Part shown: positions 43,589 to 54,972 of the stretch, one piece after another
Position numbering within the stretch: the first letter of the stretch is position 1
Layout of the letters: each line of letters begins with the position of its first letter
Assembly (NCBI RefSeq): GCF_047948215.1
Contig: NC_134465.1
Coordinates: forward strand, 13,120,522 to 13,184,521
Direction of reading: 5' to 3'
DNA: 64,000 nt
DNA from: Lycorma delicatula
Lineage: Eukaryota > Arthropoda > Insecta > Hemiptera > Fulgoridae
Made by a program: the position numbers and the translations under genes
Notes under the pieces: model-generated
What the model was told of the DNA's origin: nothing
What the model saw: the letters and a program-made list of their open reading frames with translations, nothing else
Databases searched by the model: none

Positions 43589-46500
43589 AGTGGTATTTTC
43601 CTTTACTGCAGCCAGAAATTAGGTTTGATGTCACCCTAATACAATTTTTTTTATTAGACAAAAGAAAAAACGGAAAAATAAATCCATTCTGCTTATTATT
43701 TGATAAAAATTATACTAAAACATATTTCCCAAACGGCTATTGTTTTGTAACGTAACAGAATAGGATACATTAATTGTTAATTTATACCATCTCATTCAGT
43801 ACTACTTATGACTAACTTGTGTCTCATGTACGCTTATAACTAGGTTGCACACTGCTGCAAGAGGTAACAATCTACCATTACTTTATTTAAAAGTGCTTTC
43901 TATAAATTTCCCAAATAACATGGCATGGAATGCGTATTGTTCTCGATATGGCTATGCCGTTTTCAAGAATGATTTTTATTTTTGTATAAGATCTACAATT
44001 ATTTGATTATGGTACCTTGTGTGAATACTGTGTGGGAAGTGCTCATTTTCCAAATAAGCAGTAGACAGTTTTAGAATTTTATTATAATATTTTCTTATTA
44101 CCATAATTATCTAAATTGCTATTAAGATTTTGCTTTTGTTTTGATATCAGGGGAGGGTAAATTTTTGGGTTCTAGTTAGTAGCTGCAGCTTCTTACTATG
44201 GCTGTGTAGAGAATTCTGGGCAAAATTGTAGACTAGCCCAGTGGTTAGATTGTCGTTTCTTACTACTCATCTCTTTCCTTATCCTTGATCTTCTTCCCCA
44301 TTATTGGTTTTGTGGGTGTAGGTCAGAGCTTATGAGAGATTACATGCTGCGATTTCTAGAACTTGAAGAGCCACTACATCCTTGATAAGTGGGCTGGCTA
44401 TGTACTAACTTAGGTACTCATTTTTCCTTTCCAGTGGCTACATAATAGACCTGATTGTTGAAATTCTCATAGTTTCTCCTGAAAAAGGATTACAAGCATG
44501 TATGAAGAGTGTTTGTGCAAGTAGTGTTATGGAGTGTTAAGTTTTTAGTTGTCTTTAGTTTTTAGTAGTAGTAATTTTAGACTGTCATTAAGTTTTTTCT
44601 AAAGCTTCATTTCAGTTTTTTAAAATTGAGTACTTTTATCTTTAATAAAAGTAATAAACGTATTCTGGATCGTTTTATTCAATACAACACATTATAAGAG
44701 TGGCCTACTACAGACTCATTGCGCCATCCTAACTTGACTGGAAGAGTTTAGTTTAATCCAGCTAATCAAGATTATGGTGTTTTTGAAAGGATTCAAAAAC
44801 CAATTTTTTTTTAGTAATAATTGATTGTTTTAATTACTTTTGTTATCCCAATCTACTACTTCTGTCTTCTTGGAGAGGTACTTAATGGTTTAAGATTTTC
44901 TGTTGTAACTCCCAATTTGTACTTTACGAGGCCTGCACATGTTTAATAGATTATTAGAAACAAAAGAACCACTAATTTCGACTATCGCTTTGGTGAATCC
45001 TATTCTAAATAATATTTCATTTGATGAGTGGACAGTTATAGCTGAAATGTGCATTTTATTTTTTGAAATGATTATTATTTTGAGATGATTTTTGAAATAG
45101 TGACAGTTTTTTGAGAACTTATTTTAATAGTTATTTTTTTGTTTATTGGGAGCGATGACAAGGCATGTACTTAACATTAAATCTTCTACTCTAAATTATG
45201 AAATCGTTTAAGTAATAAGTTATAAGATGTTAGATAAAGTGCAACATAGATTTAAGGATGTTGAAAATAATATTTTGCTTGAAAACATGCTATTAGATCC
45301 TTGCTTTAAAAAACAAGGCTTTAAAGATGAAGCATCTTACCAAAATGCTTACACTGGTATGTATATACTTACACTGGTATAAACTGGTATGTACATGTAA
45401 TGCACTTTGGTCTAGTGTACCGTTTCTAAATAAATTCAAACTTTTCTAAACTTAACAATTTTATTATTTAAACATACAATATAGACTAAATCAGAATTTT
45501 ATTTAAATATCAAGTAAAAATCTGTATGTTATTAAATACCAATAAATTAGCTAACAAATGGTACACAAAAACATCTGCGGATGACTTCATTTATTATATC
45601 TTGTCCAACTATACAATAGGCAACTGTGGTTGTTAATTTATCAAAAACATGACTATGACAAAAAATTATAATTTTTAGTTATTACAGTCTATTAATCTTG
45701 ACATCAGTGAGAAACAATGTAGAAAAGTATCAAATATTTGGTGTAGCCCTAGAAAGAGGGCTACACCTGTCTTTTAAAACTGTCTGTGAAGAGTGATACT
45801 TTCAACCAAATATTCAAGAAGTATATTTCACAGGCTAGTAAAATATTTCTAGGAAAATTCCAGAAAATTTCCACTTATGGGATGTATGCAATAAATTAAT
45901 ACCTGCAATGAAGGTAAAATGAACAAAGTTCAGCTACCTTAAAACTGAAAACATTAGCACCAATGTTTTCAAAATTGTGCTAATATCAAAGAAAGAATAT
46001 TACCTCAGAATAACAATAAAAAACAAATTATAATAAACCATTATTTGAAATATAATATTATTATAACATTATTTGAAATAATTCCAGTAAATAAATAGAC
46101 ACATTAATGCACTAATTGAATTTATTTTATATTTATAAAATTGATACTTATACAGCATATTACAATATTACTGCCTCTACCATCAAATAAATTCTTTAGT
46201 ATCCATTAATATTATTTTAATGAACCAACTTTAAAAAATTCAAATTTGGGTAGTTTTCAGCACTATACCTGATAATGGTGTGGAAAGACTACGTATCACT
46301 TTTTCATAGGTAAAGATTCAATATCTTCTTTACTGTGCGAATTATTTGCTTTTTAACCATGAAGATTTACACTTAATTTTAAATAGTTTTTGTAGCCAAA
46401 TGAGTACTTGATTATATATATAAATATGAAGAATTTAATTTTTTTATAGCTGTAAAAAGGCATATGGTGGAAAGTCAATGACAGAATGATTATGTTGAAA

Positions 46501-46699
46501 GTCTTGTTTCAGTAATCTGTTTTATTTATACACTGATGATAAAACAGGATGAAAAATCAAAAATCAATCTCTAGAAATGATTTGCAATTGGCTAGTTCAA
46601 ATTACAGGATTTAGTGGTAAACAGAAGTACATTTATCTACTGATACAGCCACTAAAGAGGTTGCAATTATTAACAAGGAGTTTATAATTTAACTGTTAC
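43589..46699. other. Non-coding interval with two perfect hairpins
   Basis: No gene seen. It holds inverted repeats at 45740-45767 and 45946-45971, and an LTR-tail-like stretch at about 44630-44720 (AATAAA-type words, then attcaatacaacaca). An A-box-like tagcccagtggttag at 44237 has no partner B-box. Confidence 0.4.
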
Positions 46700-47450
46700 A
46701 TACGAGGGCTGTTTTTTTTGAAACTCTGATCATGCATCTAAGTAAACAAGAGATAAGCAGGGGCCAGGTCTGCATGTCATGCAATTGTGCGGCATCCTCA
46801 CAACAACCTCTGCCATTGCTGGCTCCACTGCATCAGTCTCAGCCGAGTTATGAGCCATGTTCAATTGAACATGGCTGTTATGATCGATAATCCTGCCATC
46901 ACAGAATGAGCCTAGTGTATGGTGACCACTTTATGAGTAATGATAGTGTACAGGAACGATGCAAAATTTAAATTAGAACTAATAGACGTCCATGACAAAG
47001 GTGGGCAAGTCTGTTGCTGTCGCTGCTGTAGACCTGATTGAGCGTGTTGATTATCATAAGTTCACTTATGATAAGTGTGAACTTTCTGCAGAAATTTCAA
47101 GGTCTTCTTTATACACAAATGTGACAACCGGAAACTGTGTATACACTGGGTCCCAAAATGCAATGAATGGTGTCAGCCTTAATGTTTCTCATGCGTTATG
47201 ATAATGAAGTCTATCGTTAATGGCAATGAGACTTGGATCCAGTATGGCAATCCAAAAACCAAAGAACAGTCTAGGCAGTGGATTTACACTTCTCCAAACA
47301 AGCCAAAAAGTTCAAACAGAACTGAGCAACAGGAAAACAATGGTTACAGTTTTTGGGATGAATTTTCAACAACCCTAATACATCATGAAGTAAAAATTGA
47401 ATACAGTTATGATGTTGACGGCATGAGACATTCTGATCCCTGATGATTTC
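46700..47450 (+). pseudogene. Mariner element relic
   Basis: Starts with a mariner-like inverted-repeat end (tacgagggctgtttttttt at 46701). Coding islands follow: KVGKSVAVAAVDLIERVDYH region (47000-47070), then SIVNGNETWIQYGNPKTKEQ (47205-47265), SRQWIYTSPNKPKSSN and NGYSFWDEFSTT. The block matches mariner VTGDETWxxxYxPETKxQS, with the first catalytic Asp replaced by Asn. The right end was not found. Confidence 0.7.
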
Positions 47451-48363
47451 AGTTAAGTACTCCAGTACTTCATTTTTGTACATTGCGCTAAGACTTATGA
47501 AACCACAGCATTTTCTTCTATCATCAATCGTGTATATATATTCATTCATATTATCATTTTATCTGTCAATTGAAATGTGGTCTTTTGTAATCTTGTAATT
47601 ATATTTTTTAACTTTTTGTTTGATATATATATATATATATACTAAATATTCTTCTTGTTAAATTTGTATATTAATTGTTTTCTTGGTATAACTTCACTTT
47701 CAGAACTATCTGAAAGGGTGAGTATTCTTACCATTTATTGAACTGTATCTGGTGAATTTAAATTTGTTAATAATAATATAAATATTATTTTATTATAATA
47801 ATTATTTAATTTTGTATATTATATGTTGACTCAGAATAACTGATCTTAATTTTAAATATGTTGCCTTTTGTTGATATCATAATAGTGTTTGCTTATTTAA
47901 AAATAAATCTTAAATTAATAAATACATGTAATAAACTTAGGCATTGTGTAGCATTACATACATATTACAGCATTACTGTAAATAATAAATAAAATATTAA
48001 TAAAAACAATATCTTACAAAAGTACCCCATTCTAATAAAATTAATACAGGTCTTAATAATAATAATATTATAGGTCTTCATGTTTTTATTAAAATAAAAA
48101 AATCAGAAAACTATCATAATATTACATTACTTGAAACTTTTTTTAAAAATATGATCTTTCTTAACATAATATAGTAGTATTAACACATTTAAGCAGATTC
48201 GAATTATGATCCGTATTCAACTCTTATACCCCCACCGATCTGATATATACACATCTTTAAAGGTATGGTATATTTAATTTTTTTTAAATTTAAATTTGGG
48301 GTGAGGGAAACAGTAAAATTTCCAAATTCATTATCTTGTTTAATCAGCTTCTTTGGTAGGATA
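47451..48363. other. Non-coding; probable 3' UTR side of the minus-strand gene
   Basis: AT-rich with a short TA run at 47623-47640. Read on the minus strand, AATAAA-type words occur downstream of the stop at 48364 (for example near 48080). This fits a 3' UTR, but the end cannot be placed. Confidence 0.35.
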
Positions 48364-48423
48364 TCAACTGGTATCATCTTCATTACAATTTTGCTGGTGA
48401 TCCCCATACAGCATTTTGAATGC
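48364..48423 (-). CDS. Putative terminal coding exon of an unidentified host gene
   Basis: On the minus strand tttctttgtttag (AG at 48424-48425) precedes 19 codons and a TGA at 48364-48366: AFKMLYGDHQQNCNEDDTS. Its phase (0) matches the donor side of the exon at 51594-51739, giving a join of ...SWILAMQQ to AFKMLYG. A longer alternative frame to 48204 exists but would need a different upstream phase. The protein is not recognised. Confidence 0.45.
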   Translation of the reverse strand, partial: AFKMLYGDHQQNCNEDDTS

Positions 48424-48429
48424 CTAAAC

Positions 48430-49261
48430 AAAGAAAAAAATGAAAAAATTACATAACATATGGTGGCAAATAAATATTATAACCACCAGCTCTATTAAAT
48501 TTCAATTAATAAAATAGAGAAATAGAACTGAATTTTTTTACTTGTGTTTGCATTTCAGTGAAAATTCTGAAACAACATAAAAAAAAATTCATGAAACTGC
48601 AATATGAAATATAATATGCTTGCTTGCAAATAACATGGAAATTTTTCCAAAGCATCTTTTGGAGGTATAACTTCTTTCAGGAGTTACATGTAGAGCTAGT
48701 TTCAATGGTATCCCTCTTAAACAAGTAATACATTCAATCTGTTTGTTCAGTGTATTTATCATAAGTACAATTGAGTTGATAAACTTTAATTGATATCTTC
48801 AATTTTATGTATAAAATATGAAAAATAAAGTGTGATCCTGTTGTTTATGGTACAAGTGTGTGAATTTGTAAAGAGGTTTGTTCCAAAAAAGATATTGGTG
48901 TCAGTTAGCTGTCAGATCTTGGGTATTTGTTTCTAGTTTTTTGAAAGCAATATAAAATTTGTTGAACATGTTTCATAAAATATTGGTAAATTGTATAACA
49001 ATCGGTCAATGTATGTTAACAAAATGTATTGTCTGTCACTAGGAATGGTTTTATATTTTGTTCTATATTTTATGCAACATGATTTGTATATAATTTTTTT
49101 GAACAAAAATTAGTTTCTCAATGCCAAGCTTATTTTATTTTTTGAAAAAAAAAATTAGTTTGATTTCTCCAACCGGTTTCAGCAACTGGTGGGTCTGGGT
49201 GTGTGTACAGATTATAGCAACTGAGATCACTGGTATGGCTTTCCAAGCCTGATGTTGTGCA
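48430..49261. other. Presumed intron, no element recognised
   Basis: Lies between the two minus-strand exon candidates. AT-rich. No repeat family was identified. Confidence 0.35.
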
Positions 49262-49490
49262 ATGTAAGCGTAAGTGTACCGGTAAACATATGTAATCTTG
49301 AGCACTTAGGTTAACCGCTACTGAGATGTACGGTTAATTGAAACCTAACCACTAAAAAACACCAGCATTCACAGTCTAGCATTCAAATCCATATAAGCCT
49401 TTACAAGGACTCAAACCTAAGAACTCCTGACTTCAAAAATCAGCTGATTTTGCTAAGATGAATTTAACCACTAGACTAACCTTGAAGGTT
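49262..49490 (-). repeat. tRNA-derived SINE, family B, diverged
   Basis: Shares ggttaattgaaaccta(a)ccacta, aaatcagctgatttt and accactagactaacc with the other family-B copies in reverse complement. More substitutions than the copies at 34.7 and 63.7 kb, so an older insertion. No clear target-site duplication. Confidence 0.75.
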
Positions 49491-49659
49491 AATAACAAAA
49501 AAATGAGCAACATACAAAGTATCTAAAGAAATGAACACAAATAGAATAAAATCTGCAAGAATTGAAAAAAGATGGAAAGATCAGGGCTCGCTTTCTCTTT
49601 AAAAAGTCTTGTTTAGTATAATGGGAGAAAATTTGCAATTTCCATTTTAACCCTTTAAA

Positions 49660-49662
49660 CTC

Positions 49663-49752
<90 letters not shown>
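49660..49752. repeat. Compound microsatellite (CT)n(TA)n
   Basis: About 48 bases of CT repeats (49660-49708) pass without interruption into about 44 bases of TA repeats (49709-49752). Confidence 0.95.
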
Positions 49753-49756
<4 letters not shown>

Positions 49757-51593
49757 CATAACAAATTTTGTTCCCTCAAATGGAATACAATAAATATCAG
49801 GTTAAGTAATACAGTCACATTATAGAGAACACGAAAAAGTATTACTAAGATGTTTCAATTAGAAATATAAGCGTTTAAATGTCTTGTTAAAACAAAAAAA
49901 AAAAAAAATACTGTGAAGAAAAAGTTGCTATATAACCTAATCTATGATCTGTAACATTTTTCAAAACTTGAGAGTGAAACCATCCAAATTTAGTTTTTGA
50001 ATTAATCGAATAAGAAAAATTTAAATTGAGTAATAAGGATTTTCAATGCAATCTTGCATTAAATCAAGCAATTTTCACGATATATTGCAGATTTAGACCT
50101 CCCTTGTTTTTGTTTATTCTTAAAATTGTTGTTTCTTCAAAGCATTAAATTACTCTTATGACAGGTACACTTCAAAATAGAAATATAAAAATTTAAACAG
50201 AATGGTCACAAATAGGAAATATAGCACTGAAAACAAGTCATGCATGCCGCTCGCTGTACACCTTAAACTATCCCCAAAGCCATTCATCATTAAGAATGAT
50301 AAGTGTGAAAATGATAACTGAACAAAAGGAAACACTAATTCTATTAAGTAACAAGACAACAATTGCTCAAGAAAACCTAATAATGTAAACATTTCCACTA
50401 CAATGATCTTTGATCATTATTTAAACCTTAAATCAGCTGATTAACTTATTTTAATTTATTTATTTGGGTACTATTAAATTTATTTATTTAATTTATTATT
50501 TAAATGAATACATTATTTAATTTCATGATGTTATATCATAAGTGAAAAAAAATAGCACTTCAAAAAATAAGTCATCATGACTGGTATTGCCATTTTAACT
50601 TACTTCTTGCCCCCATTAAAAGAGAAATTTCCATCTCACATTCCAAATATTTATCTGAATTTTATTCTTACAAAGAAATAGATATGTAAGATTGATTTAA
50701 TTGAATTTAAAGGCCAATTATTCTGAAAAAAAAAACCATATTATATAGTAACATCTTCAGAATCAAGAGGGTTATGAATAAAGTTGTTGTATTGTTAATA
50801 ATCAAGTTGTCGCTAAACAATCATTTATATAGATTATATATTTTGAAAATTCTGCAACCAATCAGGTGAAAATGCACTTTATATCTAACCACAGCTTCTG
50901 TGAAAGTTTTATGTTTTTTCAAATCGGTTGAATTTACCTGTTGTGCAACCATCATTTCCTAAGGATGAAAGTTTGGATCAGAATCCTCCTTACACCTTGA
51001 TCTGAAACTCACCTCTAAATGATAGGAAGGGACTGTTTTCTATCGGCCTTAATGTTCATTGAACTGTGCTTACTGCTCCAGCAAGTTTTGTTTTAAAATA
51101 GCGAATTTAAAATTTTCTATCTGCAATAATGTATCATTCCAAATAGTAATGCTTCAGTGACCTGAGAGTAAAATGTAATTTTAACGCACATTGTATTTTA
51201 GTGATCGAAAAGTGGTGACTGCTTTTAAAAAAATTACATCATGATCACTGAAAATTGAATCATGTGTCACCCCATTCATACCTGCAGTTATAGCCAATCA
51301 AAAAACATCAAAATTCCCAGCCAAAATCTGTATTATTATGTTATAAACATTATATTTATATGCAAAATCATATTCTTATAAATCCCATTTATTTTTATGA
51401 TCCTATGTTTATCTGTTTTAAATATAACATCTTTCAACTAATCGATGTAATATTTAAGTAATATTAGTTTAGGTTTAATACTATAGGAAATTTTACATTA
51501 CAAATATTAAAATTATTAAATTATTATTTAAAGTGATAAATAAAATATGTATTAACAAAAGTAAGTCTCATAATATGTTAATGTTTTACATAC
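49753..51593. other. Presumed intron, no element recognised
   Basis: AT-rich. The 80-residue hydrophobic minus-strand frame at 50156-50398 has no splice support or domain. Confidence 0.35.
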
Positions 51594-51739
51594 CTGCTGC
51601 ATGGCTAAAATCCAAGAAACACTCTGCTTATGACTTTGTCCATCTGTTGGTGTAGATAATCTTAATAGGTCAGTAATTTTTTGATCATCAAAATTATCGC
51701 TATCAGCACTTATACATTCCATCTCTATACTTGTTGAAC
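51594..51739 (-). CDS. Putative internal coding exon of an unidentified host gene
   Basis: On the minus strand the acceptor (gcgtgttag, AG at 51740-51741) and a strong donor (cagcag then gtatgt, 51588-51593) bound 146 bases. Taking one base from an upstream exon, it reads GSTSIEMECISADSDNFDDQ, KITDLLRLSTPTDGQSHKQ and SVSWILAMQQ without a stop, and ends in phase 0. The composition (acidic serine stretch, then an amphipathic SWILAMQQ end) looks like real protein. No family is recognised. Upstream exons should lie at higher coordinates but none could be supported here. Confidence 0.55.
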
Positions 51740-53729
51740 CTAACACGCATATACAAAGTTAATGATACATACAGAAAAACATTTAACAGCTGATAAACAA
51801 ATAAGTGCACAAATGCTCATCAATTTTAACCCGTTGATCAGTGTTTTTCAATGTTAAGAGTACCTGAGATAAGTTAACATTAAAAGAATTGAAAAACGTA
51901 TTGAATTTGAAATAAATTAATTCTAAGCAACTAATCATCTAATAAAACATATAATCATATTTACTGTACTGATCAAAATAAAAGCTATATTAGAAATTAA
52001 TTTATCTCATCTCTTTATGAAAAATAGTCCATTAGAATTATTATTAGAATTAGCTTTAGGATACAATTAAAATGGCCTAAAATCTTTGCAACCTTTGGAA
52101 GGAAATATTATTCAAAATTTACCAAGCAATTTTTACTAAACACTGCATAAACTTTACAAATAATTACATAAGATGATTCTAACAAAATATTTTATGGAAA
52201 AAGAAATTACAGCTAGTGCAATCATAAACATTTTCGCAACACTTTTTTAAAAATTTTGAACAAGGGGTTGTTTATCGGGTAAAGACAAGAACTGATTAAG
52301 CACACGATGAAGTACCAGTTATTTTTTCAAGCCAGAAAAAAGAAAAAGTGTGGAAAATAGGTATTAGTAAAGCTGTGTTGTACGGTTAAAACTGCAATCA
52401 GTTTTATTTAAATTAATTATTTTTCACTCACTGTTATCTTAAAAATCAATAGTAATTAAAATTAAGAGAGATACACTATTGCAGTCATTGAAGTAAAATG
52501 AACTAATCTATAACCGAGTATAAATATACAAAAAGAATTACGCTCTGCTATAACAGTAGTGAAGTGAATAAAAGCAAGTAGCTTCACTCAAATAATGATT
52601 AGATATTACTTCATCTTGCTTGCATCCTGTTTTCTGCCATGTAGTGCTGGTACTGAAAGGTATGAGAAACAGAATAATGATATTCTGACAGAAAAAGGGA
52701 CTAATTTGATCGCAAGGGAAATAACACGACAATTTGAGAAACAGTTGTAATACGTTTTCGGAGTGATGAAACAAAAGATTTCTCAGCTTCAAAGAATAAG
52801 TGACTACAGTAGATGGAGTTGAATTACTTACAACTCAAAAAAGAAATGATCTTATTGGCAGTTTGAATGAGTTATGGAATTTCAACCAAGATTAAATTCT
52901 ACAGCTCAAATCTCCCAACAAAGAAGCTACCATCTTTCATACTATGAAATTATATCTTACTGAAATGAGTCTTATCCTGAAGATGTGAATGTTTTCAGGC
53001 AATTCACTACTGATTCTATTAAATTTTTCATCTACATATGTTTATACTAGCACAGCCTTTTCCATTTATATACTTATCAACAAAGTCAGCTTATTTGTCA
53101 CAATATACGGTCTAATGCCCTAATACAGCTGACAAATGATAAGTCTGCTACACAAAACATTATTTCCTTTTATTTCTCTTATTGTGTTAGAGAAATGGAT
53201 CCATTAATTTCATTTTTACTGATGCGATTCATTACACAGATTAGGGTGATGAACTCCAATGTCTAGCTGTACTGGACTGGAATTCTTGATCAATGACCAA
53301 ATGTAGGAATAACTTCAATGCTTGGTGACAAAGCCCCTTCCTCTTGTTCATAATTTTCTGGCACTAATGATCTGCTAAGAAATCAATACTTTCACTCTCA
53401 AATCACAATTCTTTTAATTGTTACCTTCCTTTATACACTTTTGTTTCATGAATTTCCATATACACAGCCACGGTTATAACTAAACATAACAGCCTTGTAC
53501 CTTACACACTTCAACAAAAGTCAAAACTTACTTAGGTTTTCAAAATTACTTGACTATTTACACATACAACCAAGTAGTTACTTGTAATTCCAGATAACTT
53601 GATTAAATACTAGGTGTGTCAGTACTGGCTGCTTTATTAGTTTCAAACATACTTCTTATTTGAAAAAAGTCGAGTAAAAGTAACTACTTCATTTTATTCA
53701 CATAATCCAATCTGTTGGTAGATAGGAAA
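51740..53729. other. Presumed intron, no exon supported
   Basis: AT-rich. A donor-like gtaagt occurs on the minus strand near 52829-52834 but no open frame reaches it from an acceptor. No repeats recognised. Confidence 0.35.
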
Positions 53730-54972
53730 TACAGGGTCATAGAAAAAGGTTGCAGCAATTTAAAAAAAATCTTATTTCAGAAACTGCTAGAGATAAACGA
53801 GTATCTTTTTTAAAAATTCACCAACTCTACAAGTTTTTTTACAAACCTTACAACGTTTCAATACGAGTTCCATTGGTGGCTCTGCTAACATCCCGTTGAT
53901 AATCAACTTCTGCCAAGGTCTGCTGGATCATCGCAGGCGTAACTGTGGCAATACAAGCAGTGGTCCGTTGCCTTAAAGATGGTGTACTTGATCTTTTCAC
54001 TCTAGACAATGTTTTTAATATATCCCCATAGAAAAAAGTCTGGGGGTGTCAAATCTGGGCTTCTTGAAGGCCAAAGCACAGGACCTACCAATCCAATGAT
54101 TAGGGAATCTTTCAGCGAGAGCACGTCGAATGCTTATGCTAAAGTGTGGAGGTGCACCATCTTGTTGAAACTTTACAGCAACGTTACTTTCTTATTCAAT
54201 TTGGTCAAATTGTGGGAAAACGTATAATTGTAGCATGTCTAAATAAACATCAAATGATGTGACATCAAACTGCACCAGAAGTTTACTTTTGGAAAATCTC
54301 TGAAATATTCAAAAATTTAATTGGGTTGCCGAGATCCCCATATCCAACAATTATGCCAGTTGACTGACATGGAAAGTCACAATATCAGTAAACACAACAG
54401 TTTTAAAAATGTTTAGTCATCGTCAATGTTATTAAGCATTTTAGTGGTGAATTCAACATGTTTAGGAAGAAGGTTTAATTTGATTTTTAAGCTGAATTTT
54501 GTAAGCACAAAAGCATAAACACTTGTGCAACACATAACTGTAAACATCATCCAGAAATTGATTTTTTTGGGGGGTTCTTAAACAACTTTGCGTATATGCT
54601 TCATCACTCGTTTTGGACCATCTAGGGGACTTTTTCACTTGCCAGATTCCTTAAATTGTTCGTACTACCGTCTGTCTAATGCAGTTTGCATGAGGGGGGT
54701 TATATCATTGCCATAAACATGCTGAAAACACCGTTGAACAATTATAACTAATTTATACTCTGCTAACCACAAAACACTGTACTTTCTGCTGAACTGTCAC
54801 CACTGCACTGACTGACAATGGTGCAGAGATGCTGTGCGTATTGACTGTCACATCTAAAAAAAAACACTGGCTGATTATTTTACAGTTCCAATAAATACTT
54901 TATCTTAATTACACAGGTAATCCAGGTAGATGATTTTTATTTTATTGCTGCAATCTTTTTGATTACCCTATA
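53730..54972 (-). mobile_element. Tc1/mariner-superfamily (IS630-type) DNA transposon, inactive
   Basis: About 1.24 kb flanked by TA. Imperfect terminal inverted repeats of about 30 bp: left cagggtcatagaaaaaggtt then gcagcaat (53732-53759), right the reverse complement tagggtaatcaaaaagattg then cagcaat (54944-54970). The minus strand encodes a broken transposase: LRTPQKNQFLDDVYSYVLHK (about 54530-54590), FTTKMLNNIDDD, HNCWIWGSRQPN, then FNKMVHL in place of FQQDGAPPHF, and SIRRALAERFPNHWIGR. Its last part, with LWPSRSPDLTPPDFFLWGYI in another frame, runs to about 53860. The usual three acidic residues cannot all be confirmed. The N-terminus relates to the relic at 27.5 kb. Confidence 0.8.

Noticed and set aside
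44230..44330. tRNA-like A-box (tagcccagtggttag)
   Set aside because: No B-box at a suitable distance and no related copy found.
48204..48431. 75-codon minus-strand frame as the main reading of the terminal exon
   Set aside because: It would need a different phase from the exon at 51594. The phase-matched reading stops at 48364.
50156..50398. 80-codon hydrophobic minus-strand frame
   Set aside because: AT-rich, T-heavy sequence gives Phe/Leu by composition. No splice support.
52800..52900. Minus-strand exon with donor gtaagt near 52830
   Set aside because: All three frames meet a stop between the nearest acceptor-like AG and the donor.
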